This document shows positions 36,480-48,720 of a stretch of 64,000 nt of DNA, piece after piece. The DNA comes from Centropus unirufus (Eukaryota; Chordata; Aves; Cuculiformes; Centropidae), in assembly GCA_013397695.1 (NCBI GenBank), contig VYZI01000109.1, forward strand, positions 1,296,459 to 1,360,458, in the 5' to 3' direction. The stretch's first letter is position 1. The number at the start of each line of letters is the position of its first letter. Below the pieces are notes generated by a model. That model had not been told where the DNA came from, did no database searches, and saw nothing but the letters and a program-made list of their open reading frames with translations. A program made the translations under genes and the position numbers.

Positions 36480-36570
36480 AAAAAAAAAACAAAAACCAAA
36501 AATCCCATGCAAACAACATTACCCCAGCCTCGCCCCTCAACCCCTGCAACAAACAAACCACTGAAAACAG
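36480..36570. repeat. A/C-rich low-complexity tract at the gap edge
   Basis: The gap is followed at once by A10 and then a strand-asymmetric stretch composed mostly of A and C with very few G, down to about 36563. Such composition often stalls sequencing or assembly and may explain the gap. Confidence 0.7.
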
Positions 36571-36620
36571 AAGATTAAAATCCAGGAAAGTGGATTAAGT
36601 CCAGAATTATGAGCAGAGAG

Positions 36621-36662
36621 TCATAGAATAATAGAATCATAGAATAATAGAATCATAGAATG
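36621..36662 (-). repeat. expanded CR1 3' tail repeat
   Basis: TCATAGAATAATAGAA is repeated twice (36621-36636 and 36637-36652), followed by a partial third copy TCATAGAATG. It derives from the ATTCTATGA-type terminal repeat of CR1, here grown into a 16-base higher-order unit. Confidence 0.88.
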
Positions 36663-37150
36663 ACTTGGAATGGATCTCAAAGATCATCTAGTTCCAATCT
36701 AATCCCACCCTGCCATGAGCAGGGACATCTCCCACTAGATCCAGCTGCTCAAGGATCCATTCAACCAGGCCGTCAAAACTTCCAGGGAGAGGGCATCCAC
36801 AGTTTCCCTGGGCAACCTGTTCCAGTGTCTCACCAGTCTCATTGTGAAGAATTTCTTCCTAATGCCTAATCTAGATCTTCATCCCTCCGATTTAAAGCCA
36901 TTCCTTGTCCTGTCACTATGTGTGCCTGTAAAAAGTCCATCCCCAACTTTCCTGTAGCCCCATTTGGGTACTGGAAAGCCACTATAAGGTCTCTGCGGAG
37001 CCTTCTCCAGGCTGAAGAGCCTCAACTCTCTCTCTCAGCCTGTCCTCAAAGCAGCACTGCTCCAGTGCTCTGACCTTCTCTGTAGCCTTCCTCTGGACCC
37101 ATTCCAACAGTTCCATATCCTTCTTATGTTGGGGATTCCAGAAATGGAAG
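36653..37150 (-). mobile_element. CR1 LINE 3' end (3' UTR and end of reverse transcriptase ORF)
   Basis: Read on the minus strand, this copy runs from the last part of the reverse-transcriptase ORF (near 37150) through the 3' UTR to the terminal repeat at 36653. The stretch 37083-37141, reversed, matches 12888-12946 with three differences over about 59 bases, so both copies belong to the same or sister subfamilies. The 5' end near 37150 is an ordinary CR1 truncation. It is non-coding in its present form. Confidence 0.95.
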
Positions 37151-40100
37151 TAAGGACAAGATCCAATGTGATGCCAGAACTTCTAGTCTACATCTATGTT
37201 AGTAAATTCAAAATACCATGGTCCAACTATCTAATTAGTAACACAGTTTTGGCCTAGGCCAACTGATGCTCTTTCAGGAATATCTTAGGGAGGGTTCCGA
37301 AATAAGCACAGAGTGTGAACTATTGCTAGCAGGTAATCTGGATACATCCAACCTGTCTTGGAAGGTGGGAGGCTTTAAAAGCATGAATGTGGGCCAGACC
37401 CCACACAGACGCAGAGTAGAAGACCTGATACAATGTCCTTTAATGCGGTAGATGCATCTTTAGACTTCATACTGCCTGTGACTGTACAAAACAGTAAAGA
37501 ATGATGTAGTGACATAAAATACCAAACGTAAATTAAGGTAACTTTGGGACGATAAGAGTAAATTTTTGGTGACCAAAATGGAGACAGGAGATGTTACATT
37601 GAATTCCTACTTTCCGTTCCTCTCTTTCTATAACTAAAAACAGAAGAGTTGCAAATCACAATACTTAACCCATGATGAGGTCTCTCATGGATTCTGGTTT
37701 AACCATACATGAGCTTTTTTGGCAAGGTTCATTTTGAAAGGAATTAGGAGGCCAAACCAAAATCGTACTGGGGGGGAGGGGTGGGAGGTAATTCTGCCCT
37801 TGCTATGATGTGGTCTCATCATGTCACTAAGGAATGAAGCACTTGCTGTAACATTAAACACAAAAATAACACAGGAAATTGATTTATGTTGGCACAGTTT
37901 TCCTATTTTAAATTATTTACCTGAAACTCAAACCAGAACTACAGTCAAAGTATAGTTCAGAGCTCAGATTTCTCAGGCTCACATGTTAGAAAACTCAACA
38001 TTTATTCCAGATGTCCATCTGCCTTTGATTACTAATTTCTGGTAAACAATATGAAGAGGGCACATACATTCACTGCCACATTGAAAAAAAGATAAAACAA
38101 TATCAAGAGTTTTATAAAATGAATTAAAGTGTCCAGAGAGTCACAAAAATAGTGGAAGAAAAATACATCTGTGGTCAGAAAAGAACTTTAATACCCCCTT
38201 TTATCTACTGATGCTTGTGTTAGCATGAGAAAAATGCAGAGGCATCCATCATGTTAGTTGGTAAAAAATCGCACCCATTGTACATCCCGTGTGATCATTT
38301 GCAAATATGGACTGAAATGACTGAATATTTTTCACTTTTTAAGAATGTGCTTCAACTGAAGAAATAGAAAACTACACTATATCAAAGAGGTGTGTGAAGG
38401 TCAGAGGGCATCTTAGATTTGTAGCACTTACACTAAGTGTCTGCTGAACTGTAGTACAAGCACTAGTGGAAACATTTTTGAGATAGGAAGGGTTTAGTTA
38501 ACTTTGTGATTATCATTAGGTTTTTTTCCTCATGCTTTTGTGATTTGGGTTATAGCCGGATCCTGAATAGGAAATACCTCTGTACCCCGAGAGAAACTGT
38601 GAAGAATTTCTGTCTTGACCTTAGACAGGAATTGTCTGAAATTACAGCAAAGACTTTATACCAGATTTCCCTCCTAGCTTTGCAAATGCAAGCCATTCAG
38701 AGGTTTTGGATGCTTATCAGCAGCTCTGGGAAGCATTTAAGGTTTGTCCAGTTTATAGGTATGAGGGAGTTGTCCTTGCAAATGGCAAAGAATAATTCCA
38801 CTTTCTCTTAAAATCAGTGGTTTCCTGACTATGGGACAGGTCAGAGCAGCATAGAGACAACAGTAAAAGGAGCATATAGGCAGAATATTTTAATTTTCAA
38901 CCTTGACATGTTTAGCATGAGCATTCACTGTTACTGTAGCTGTGGAAATGGACTAAAGAAGGTATACATGTGTGTATTCTATTCCTTTAATATTAGCTCT
39001 TTAAATCATAGTCCCAAGAGGACCTTTTCTACTTCGCATATGGAAGGTATCATCTATAGCCAAACAAACTCAAAGCAGCTCCATGTTACAAAAAGGCTCA
39101 CTTAGCAAACCTCTCTGAAAAAAAACCAAAACAAAACTGAAATCTCTGTGAAGGAGAGATTTTCAAATCCATGGTTATAACTGTCCCTGCATTGAGCAAA
39201 TAAGAAAAAATGTAAGATGTTCATCAGATGCTGAAACAATTGTGTAAATACCAGCCTGAAACTTGCTGACCTTAGAACTACTGGCATGCTGCAGTCGATC
39301 TCCACTTGTAACTTCATGCCTATTAGGAAGTTTCTGAAGCATTCATGTGCCCATATGGCTGTGGCCTTCTGTTCAGTTTGCCCGTGGTACTGCTCTTTGT
39401 TACTTGATATTTACTACAGATTTTTCTGAGGAGGGCTGCTTGCCATGCAAGATGAAGACGAATTTAAGGGGTGAAGACTTTGTTCACTTCTGCTCTTGCG
39501 TGAGAAACTGAGAGAGATGTCCCAGTCAAAATGACTTAATCTATTCGTTTCTCTGAATGAAGATTTGTGCTCACTTGTATCTAACCATTTTTGTATTCTC
39601 TCATTCAAGAAGTAGAGGAAGCAGTCTCACCAAATAAGTTTTTCTGGGAATGCATTTATCACATGATTTTGAGAGATATAAGAGGATCTATTCCTGATTA
39701 GAGCTTTTCTTTATTGATATATATAGTAGTTTTGTATTAATGGGATCACTATCTCCTCTTGATATTTTATTTTTGATAACTAATGAATCAAACATATGTC
39801 TGTGTTTTTATGTCACATCAGGGTACCATTTATTTTAATCTCAATGTTATTGGAAAACTCAGATACAGTTTAAGATCTAAGAGCCAAACTAAATAAATAT
39901 TCAATGTTGTTTCATCAGTTTTGCAACTTTCTAATCATGATTTTCTGCAAATCCTCTTCAGATCTACCTGCAGGTCCTTTTTTGTCTTTAGATTATATTA
40001 TTATTATTATCATCATTGATCATTAATATTCATATTCTTACCTACTTGGTTAGGCTTAGAGCATATACACAGGAGAGGCTTTTGCTCCAGGGATCTCACA

Positions 40101-42399
40101 ATGCAATTATCTCATTTTCTGAAGAATCTAGTGTGTATTAATCACAGAGGAAGATAGTACTAAACAAGACTTTATTTAAATTTGGAGGAATTGAATTTTT
40201 AAACTTGACATAGGAAAGAAAACTTTTTTTGCTAGCAAGTTAGATCTACTCAAGGTTATCTCCTATTTTACTAAAGGGCTATACTTCTAATGCTTCCCAG
40301 ACCTAAAATGGAGGCAACATTGACTTTTAGAGGTAGCAACTGTTCTAAAGGTTTAGAGTTGGGACAGGCATCACACTTGTCTCTAAACTACAATAGAGTT
40401 TGCTTCCATATCTGAAAACTTGACTCCCTTTTGATACTGCCCCCATTTCTTAGCTCACACTTTCTTTATAACCTTTGTCTTTTGCTTCTTAATTTGCTTA
40501 ACCCAGTTCCCACACACTTCGGTAGCATTGCACCACCCTCTCAACTCAGAGATGCTGAGTTGTTTCTCCTCCAAGACTTTTCTTTCTACTGCACAGATAA
40601 ATACTATTTTGTCACTGTAGGGACGGATTCAACAAATGGCTTTTGAGGCAATTTCTTTATTTTTGAAAAGATGCAGCAACTTTACAGAGAGCCTTTTTTA
40701 TAACTCTTCTTAGTCGGCGTGTACTTTCTCTATTGGCTAAAGTCTTTCCTTACAGTGATTGGTAGCTAGTTGTCAACGTCCTGCTCATTCCTTCCTACAT
40801 CCTGCCCGCTGGTTAACCCTTTCATCACATTCATTTACAGTCTTCTTAAAACACTTTCTTCGTGGCTTCAAGGGTACACTGTAGAGCCATCAAGGTCAAT
40901 TTCACCTTCCTTAATCAGGTCCTCCCCGAGAATATCTTTTTTTGTTAAATGTACTTTAATCCCAAAACAAGATTGGCAGATGCCAAGTGGCATCTGCAGT
41001 GATGAAAGTACAATATATGTAAAGGGACATTACAACAGAAAAATAAAACCCAACATCATCTAGTGTTTTACCTAGGGTAGCTTCTCAAGCGGTATTAAAC
41101 TAGATCAAACTTTGCAGATTTATTTGAAATAAAGAGGACTTCAGCATCTATATCTGAAAACATAGTATGGGCCAATGCTAACGCTATGTGGCTGTCTCAC
41201 TGACTAATCAATAATGTTTAAATTGAAGGAATATCAGACATAGGTTTACCAGAGAAGAAAAAGTTTTTCCCTCTTAGTCACAGTAATAAGCTGGCTGTGA
41301 TATGGAGAGTTCAGCTGAGCTGTAAGGTCCCCTGAGAGCATAACATATTTCTCTGTTTCTCACACTAAATCTGATGGAAACATGCTATAAAAAACCCATA
41401 AAGTTCTTAATAAGATATTAACCTTATGTTAATCATAAATATATATATATATATAAGCTACTAAAAATGGCCAGCTTGGAGCATTGTTTCTTAAAATATT
41501 GACCCATATCATACAGTGGAAGATTCTTTAGCAAGCAATAGTTGACAGCTCAACCACTAGTGTGCTTGTCTTAACTTTTTCTTGCTTTGTTAGTTAAGCA
41601 TTCTGTCTCCCACCCACTGAAGAGGGGTATTTTTAAACATGCATTCAGAGCCAAATCCAGGACTTCTGCACAGTATTTTCAATATTTCACTAGTAGCTTT
41701 GTCTTAATACTTAATATTTTTAAAGCAAAATGTATAAACAGTGGAAACCAGTTCAGTTTAGCATCTTTAACAAGGCAAATTAAAATAAAAATATTTTTGT
41801 GAAAAAATTGAATGTCTTAATTATTTTGTGTGGCTTTGAATCTTCATAGGCTGTGAATTTTGCTTCAGGAAACAACATCTCACATCTTTGTTCTGCCTTA
41901 CCAGAACAATATATGGAAACAGATTTGAGTAAATTATGCCCCAGAAGTAATTTTACACCTAATAACTCAGCGTCATATGAATTAACTATGTAATTCTACA
42001 TAGTTTAAAGATATTTAAAGGTAGACTGATCATGAGTCAAGTTAAGATTTATACAACTAATTGATCTCTACAGCCTCTGAGTAAAGTGTAAGAAATGTAA
42101 CATCCTTTCCAGCCCATGAAAAATTATGTATTGTATTGCCTTGTGCCATAAAAATATGGAATAGCAGTGCTTTCAATTGAAATAGTGAGAAATTCTTTGT
42201 TCTTTTAAACATTAAACTTAAAGGGGTGTTTCAGTCATATTTTTTTTTTATTTTGGTGTGAAGGTTTTCTTGGAAATATTTAAAGTGAGTATTTCTTTCT
42301 CATGACGTTTATTGGAATTCTGTATTACTGTGTCTGCTCAAAGGACCCACTGGCAAAGCCAGACTTTGGGAAAGATATTCCTCATGAAAACCAAAGCCA
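37151..42399. other. non-coding AT-rich DNA
   Basis: No gene is recognised. The largest frames are 101 codons (38506-38811, plus) and 97 codons (40770-41063, plus), without domains. Simple repeats include a TTA tract near 39996-40010 and an (AT)8 tract at 41439-41455. The G-quadruplex motif is listed separately. Confidence 0.55.
37770..37785 (+). other. G-quadruplex motif with one-base loops
   Basis: G7-A-G4-T-G3 can be divided into four G3 tracts with loops of one or two bases, a class known to fold stably. It stands alone in AT-rich DNA with no nearby gene start or recognised repeat. Confidence 0.7.
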
Positions 42400-43190
42400 C
42401 CTCATACATAACTGTAGGCACAGGCTGCATGCTTGCTTGAATTGGACTGTGAGTTTAGGAAAGAGCAGACCAACCATTCAACTGAACAGTTTTTCACATG
42501 GAAGGCTGAAAGGTGTGAGTAAGTGTAAGATAAGAGCACTGCTCTTGGGAAAAGGTTAGAGGGAAAGACAAAGGTCTCTGGTGCAAATACTGCTGCAGAT
42601 TGCTGAAGAACCTCCAGCCTGAAAGGAAAACCAAAGTGATGCACATTAGGATTGTATAATACTTTCCATGGACTAATGAAAGGATGGCTTGGAATTGGTT
42701 CAGGGGATATAAGTGGCTGCAGAATTTCTTTCCTAAAGTGTGCTGTTGCCTGCAGATGTCTCTGTGGTGATGAATGAGTATTGAAGCTACATGGTCCTTG
42801 GCAGAGCCCCAGACCAACTTCCCTGTTTTAGCCAGCTCTTTCCAACTCTTTCCATTTAGTTCTTGAGTGAGATGTGCTCCAGGTTGATATACTACACACT
42901 GCTGACCAACAGGGATCTGCTCCAGGGCTGCAAAACAGGAGGAGGGTGCATATAAAGAGGGATTCACCATATCATACTCAAGTTGCAATCCCTACTATTG
43001 CTTACTCTTGAGGATATTGATGATAGCCTGGCCATTTTCAGAAATCTCATAGTATTGTTCTGGCTTGCATAAAAGAAATTTTCCATCCAGTGTCTTTGTT
43101 CTGGAAAGAAGCACTTGTCAGACATTTCTCCCTTTTTCGTTTGATTAACATGACAGAGAGTAATGCCAAATATTGTCCCTTCCATTTGGA
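42400..43190 (-). other. cluster of same-strand open frames with splice-like borders
   Basis: Three overlapping minus-strand frames cover this block: 73 codons (42964-43185), 164 codons (42494-42988) and 80 codons (42402-42644). The 164-codon frame is the longest N-free frame in the window, but it opens with TTG; its first ATG is codon 7. Within the block, a 95-base segment (43006-43100) is bounded by an acceptor-like TTCTTTCCAG and a donor-like GTAAGC, and has one open frame containing PEQYYEISENGQ. A second acceptor-like TTTTCCTTTCAG lies near 42618. I recognise no protein family with confidence. A decayed gene, a lncRNA locus or chance are all possible. Confidence 0.22.
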
Positions 43191-44689
43191 CTTTCCCCTA
43201 TCTGGTCACCAGCCTCTAACTGAACATTTCCCACTTTTGATAACTTCTGAATGACATTTGTTAAGTACTTGAATTAATATAACATGTAAGAATTTTGTTT
43301 TGTCAATATATATGTATTATATGTATTGCATATTACCTAATAGTATTTTCTAAGTACCTCCATAATCTACAAAGGTAAGTAATACTACTGTGCCAATGAA
43401 AACTTCTGAACATGTGCTGGTGACTAATACTTTGGAGTAGTACGTGTTCAACAGATTAAGAACTATTATATCATGACATGTAGAGTGTATGTAATATTTT
43501 ATTCTATATTTCTTAATTAAAATTTCTTCTTTAGATATATTTGAAAGCAGGAAACCGCAGAAACATCGTGCAATAATGAAACATATTAGTCAGAGGAAAA
43601 AATTTCAAATTATGTGTTTTATTTTGGCCATGTGATTAAACACAAATCTTTGTCCATAGACTCTAAGTAAACATGGTTACTCTTACTTTGCTTCTGTTGT
43701 CCTTCATGGATTTACAGAATGACAGAATTATGAGATGATTCTATATCATCCCACTCACTGTAAAATTCATCCAATATTCTCAGAGAAAAAATATTTTTTT
43801 TTCCCTACTGGCTGACACTCTGTTATGAAATTTAACCTACTTGTGTGTACAGGGAGAACATCTCAGTTTTCCAGCCCTGAAATACATGCTTTCAGCCAGA
43901 GTCAACAGGAAAAGAAAGCTTACAGCATCCAATGGACTTAGTTTCATATTTCCCTGATGCCTAAACGACTGGAAAGCAGCTAGGCCAAAACATTTCATTA
44001 ATTTCTTCCTAGGTGGTACGGACAATAAGACAGGATGTCTGGATTTTTGGCCAGTCCCTGCAGGAACATTATAATACACAGAAATTTTGTGCATACTGCA
44101 CATATTTATGACGGACATTTATAACCTAGCTGGACAACACATTATCAAGTATACTTTAGGGAACAGTCCTGTGCCATGCAGTTGAACCACTTGATGTAGA
44201 AGGCATTTACACTTTCTAATCTTATTGTTGTATCCGTTATTACTGTATCTTTCCAGGGCCACACAAGTCGTGAATCTATTCACTTCATCGCCTTTTTCAG
44301 TCACCTTAGGGTATGAATCTGGTAACCCCCATGTCTTCTATCCATTCCAATTAAGTGCAAGAATAATAACAGCTGCAATATTAAAAGCTAATAAAATATC
44401 TTAGCAAGTAAAAAATAACAGTTTAGCAGCAAGGGAAGACACCAGTGGATGCTATGCACAGAGGTTCACCTATATGTCCATGTCAGTGATTTCAGTTCGA
44501 CTTCTGGAGGATGTTAGAAAAAGAACTTTGTTTCTTGATTTATGTCATATGCATGTAGTTAATATAACTTTCACTAGCATTTCTATTTGTAATTAGAAAC
44601 TAAATAATACTCAGTGGCCTTTTTCTGTTTTGTACATAACTAGAACTTCCTTTAGTTATTTTTATCCTTAATGTTTCTCAGGGAAAACC
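43191..44689. other. non-coding DNA, nothing recognised
   Basis: Unique AT-rich sequence. Around 43728-43760 there is a faint echo of a CR1 tail (CAGAATGACAGAATTATGAGA) that is too decayed to call. Frames are 93 codons or fewer. Confidence 0.5.
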
Positions 44690-44800
44690 AGCTCCGATCC
44701 TGAAGAGCTTATGATCTGAGTAACTGAGATGAAACCAGAGATATAGTGACTTGTGCAAGGTTACTCAGTAAGCAGGGGACAGAAATAGAAATGAAAGTCC
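44690..44800 (-). mobile_element. third MIR-like SINE remnant
   Basis: The order ATCCTGAAGAGCTTATGATCT, then AGTGACTTGTGCAAGG, TTACTCAGTAAGCAGG and GGACAGAAATAGAAATGAAA follows the sauropsid MIR-like repeat read in reverse (unit-specific stretch, then the core resembling AAGTGACTTGCCCAAGGTCA, then the head side). It is diverged and by-eye only, but the collinear order of several blocks makes chance unlikely. Confidence 0.55.
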
Positions 44801-47800
44801 ATCTTATTGACTTTTAGTCTCCCTTTTTCTTTTCTGAATGATATGACTTTTCTTGGAAATCCAGTTTGGAATCTGATTTCTTTTGACCTAAAAAGAATGG
44901 GACCTACTATGTTTGCACTGTTTACTCGAGTGAACCAAGGTGATACACTCTTCAGTGGCTCAAGCTGTTTATTTTTCAAGGAGTCCTTCACACTAGGGAA
45001 AAAAAAAACCCTAAAAATAGTTGCCTGTCATCAAAATCATATTTATTGTATTTGAAAACATGTATGAACTCCAAGACTTGAACAAAGATTATATGTGAGA
45101 ACAGCTAAATTCCCAATATTTGAAACATATTTGAGGCACATAAACCCTGTTTTCAGACACAAATCCTGATAAAATTGATATTTCAAAATATATTGGTTAC
45201 AGTTCTCATACATCTTCAATCACTCATAATTTCTGTATGAAGTTATTAGCATTTTTTCTTTGCAGATTGCTTCTAAGTATAATAGCATAGTCCAGTTGTT
45301 TGGGGATTTTACTGCTCAACAAAAGTTTATTATGTAAAAACATTGGAAAATTATCCATGACTGTTTTTACCTATCTGTCCAAATTTCACAATCTCCTTTC
45401 ACCATCTCTTGCATCTACAGCAGAAATTATTCATCAAGCCTGTCTTCCTGGACAGCTACCACTAGGGTATGTGTTCCCTGAGTCCTCTCTACTGACTACT
45501 CAAAGGGTAAGATGGTGATCTTAGTCAAGATGGCACCTTGTAGTTTGCTAAATCTAAGCGGGATGAATTCTTCTATGCAATAGGATAGTATCTTAACAGC
45601 AATTAGAAAAAATCAACTACAGTGCAGTAAATTTTAGTAATTTACGATAATCCTTCATTCTTTTAATTCTACCATGCTGGCTTTAGTTTTTCTGCAGTGT
45701 GTGACATTCTTCCATGTATATTAAAACTTAAAAATATCATATTTTTTTCTTTAAACATTTAAATATACTGAAAAGGCTCCATGGAATAAATAAAATACTT
45801 ACAGTGTAAGCTTCCTCCTGAAGATCTGCTGAAACCGGACCCATATTCTTACCTGCAAAAAAAAATCTGTAACATCACAGCAGTATAATCCTTCTTCTTT
45901 TCCTCCTTGTGTGTTTAATGCCTGTGCATATATTAGAGAATGACTTTATTGAACTTTTTGCTTTTTTTTGCAGGAGCATTGAATCTTGTGTGATAATAAT
46001 GGAAAACTAATTTTAGTTTCATTATGTCACCTCTGTAGATGGAAAGCTGGGTTCTAAAAGCTGCGGTCAAAAGCTGAGTAACAAAATTAATGTTGTGTGA
46101 GCTTTGTCTCCAGTCAGAAATATCTTGAGTGGTTCAGATCTCTCATAATTTGGAAGAATGTACTGGAGTACAATTGACAAACCACAGAGTATTTACACAA
46201 AATAGGCAGCAATTTTGAATGATTAATGTGCATGAGAAAACTGCAAACTGGTTATAAAAATTCCTCAGAGTGGACTAAGCAGAATATTTGTCAAATGACT
46301 TATTCATCCAAAGGCTTCCATCCATTCCCACTGCTTCATATTTGAAGGGCAAGTGAGGACTGAAAATATTTCTTCTGAAATAAATTTTGAATTAAATATA
46401 TTGCAAGACTACAGTAAATTTGAAAGCCATCAGTGGCTGCAAGCAAAGTTAAATGACAATCTCCCTTTTACATGAGTAAAACCAGGTGAAACCTTGGTAT
46501 GATGTAAGTGATGCTGGAATGCTAAGGTTTCATTTTAGTATGGCACATGGAATATTTACGAAGAGTTTTGTGCAGTGCAAAGTTACTGTACTGTTCTGAT
46601 GCTGAGGGCAAACTAATAAGCTAGCACTGCAATATGCAGGTGCTCAGAAATCATGTTAATTCCCAGAAGTCTTGTGATTAGTTTAAATTTCAAGAAACTT
46701 TTGACACCAATACCAAATATCATGAGATTTGTTGTAAAATCTCAGAAGTGGCAACCTGAAGTGTAAATGATACCCAGATTTCTCTGTCAGAAAAAACTCT
46801 TTTATGTTTTTCTACTGAAAATCAATTCATACAGTCTAGTTTGTTCTTTCATTTAGCTTAAGTTGTAAAAGTAATTTTTCAGTGACTATTGCAGTCTAGT
46901 AATGTTAACACTTTTATAGTGACTTCCTGTTGCTTATTTTTGAGGTTATTCTCCACTCAAATATTTTCCCTGTCTTATCATGGAAATGGCTGTCTCCATG
47001 AACATTTTGATACTAAGATTTATTTAGTTTCGGATCAATTGAAATAACGGAAAGTTTTTATTTTTCATGATTACTTGCCTGAGCTAAAAATTGTTTTGGA
47101 AACCTGTGAAAGGAGAACAAAACCTGGTCCGTGTTTCACATGAATCCTTCTTTGTTTCTCATGCATTATTTCCTGGACAAAATGTTGCTGAAACCACCAG
47201 CATAAGACCTCTGTGCCTTTGTCACTACTGAACAGTCAGCAACAACGAGTATGAGCAGAAAATGCAAACACAAATGCACACACATCGATCACTAATGCTT
47301 TTCTTCAGTCAGCAGCTGCATCCCTTAGAAGCTACTGTAAGAGACTAGCTTCAAGGAGTGTGGTGTCTTTCAAATGATGACTATATTATCATAACCACAC
47401 TAAAGAGATGTAAATGCATTGTCATATATAGTTTTCTTTTTAAAACTGGAAAGTTAGCTCCCACTCCTACAGAAAACATGAGCGCCAGAAGATGGTGAAA
47501 ATGAGTTAGTTCCTCACATCAAAGCCACCATAAACATATTGGACAGAATACATTGAAGAACCGCATGAGTGACTGTTGCTTTCTTACATGCAAAATTACT
47601 TATTCAGAAACAATAATATTTTTTTCATGTGTTACAATAATACATGGATTTCTTCATTAAGTGCAAACAGATAAATACTTGGAAAAAATAAACCAGTTGC
47701 TGCCAGAGTTGTTCAGATCTGTCCTTTGATCCACTCGCAAAAATTAATAACATAAAGAAATACTTTGGGGGTAATTCTGAACTATAAGCGTTTTCAGTAT

Positions 47801-48049
47801 CACTGGTGAAATTCAAAATTCAGAAAAAGTCACTGCAATGCATTTCAGAATGAAAAATATTGCTTCATATTAGGCTTTTTATGGGCTTAGGTTGAAAATT
47901 TTGTAAACCTTGAAATAAAGAACCATTTAAAAACATAGAAAATGGAAATATTTTTTTTAAATTATTAATTTTTTTAAAAATAACTTTATTTCACTTGCTT
48001 TCTTCCTACACCCCCACCCTACCCCACTTTATTCAACAAGTATTTGGCA
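44801..48049. other. non-coding AT-rich DNA
   Basis: No gene or transposon is recognised. Frames are 82 codons or fewer. T-rich tracts occur near 45738-45750 and 47952-47985. Confidence 0.55.
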
Positions 48050-48720
48050 ATAGTTTTGCTCTAATAATGCATTTTGGTTGAATCTGAAATTTTGCATGGT
48101 TCTAGTAAGCTACCTTTGCTTTTTACCACCTCATTCATAGCTAACAGTTCTTCATGAAATATAACAACAAGAAGTATTTTAAAAGGCTATGAATAACTGA
48201 TCAGAGGAGAGGAAATAATTTGACCAAGTGTTACTTTAACTGGAGAGAAATGGGAAGGATGAAAAAAAATCAGCATGAATTTAACCTTCATCATGCACGA
48301 TTTTCTTCTATCACTAAATTAAAAGCAAAGCATGATATTATTGCCATTAAGGTATAATAATTTTTTCTTATGAAATACATTAATGCTTAAATGCCCTGAG
48401 CATAATTCTAACACCAAGATATGCATTCTATCATGAAAGCTGTCATTAAAATATAGGGGCTAATATTGTTTAGCTGTGATCAGTGTTTTATTTTCTGTGA
48501 TGTAGTTTTGAAACGAGTAGAATGGCATCTAATGCAATATATAATTCAAAGCATTGCAGTATATGATGTGGACTATATATTCTCATGCTGATAATGTCCA
48601 TGAATCTTTGATTTGGAATGACACCTTAAAGCAGTTTCTTAAAATTGCTGACCATATCAGCATTGTCTTCAATAATGACAGATTTTTTGCCTTTATTCTA
48701 GGATTCATTGACAGACCTTG
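48050..48720. promoter_or_regulatory. candidate conserved non-coding element
   Basis: An AT-rich stretch free of open frames and repeats contains many homeodomain/POU-like words, including TAATGCATTTTGG near 48065, TTAATGCTTAAATGC near 48380, ATGCATTC at 48421 and CTGTCATTAAAATATAGG at 48440-48457 (TALE core beside a MEF2-like run). The texture resembles enhancers of developmental gene deserts. Conservation is inferred only. Confidence 0.25.

Noticed and set aside
35516..36564. Open frames of 316-346 codons on both strands
   Set aside because: They consist almost wholly of untranslatable N from the assembly gap.
41439..41455. (AT)8 tract as a notable microsatellite
   Set aside because: It is short and unremarkable for AT-rich intergenic DNA.
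42494..42988. 164-codon minus frame as a protein-coding gene
   Set aside because: It opens with TTG, no domain is recognised, and a frame of this length is expected about once by chance in 64 kb of DNA of this composition. Kept only as part of a low-confidence cluster.
43728..43760. Possible CR1 tail fragment
   Set aside because: Only a short, diverged echo of the terminal repeat is visible, with no adjacent CR1 3' UTR.
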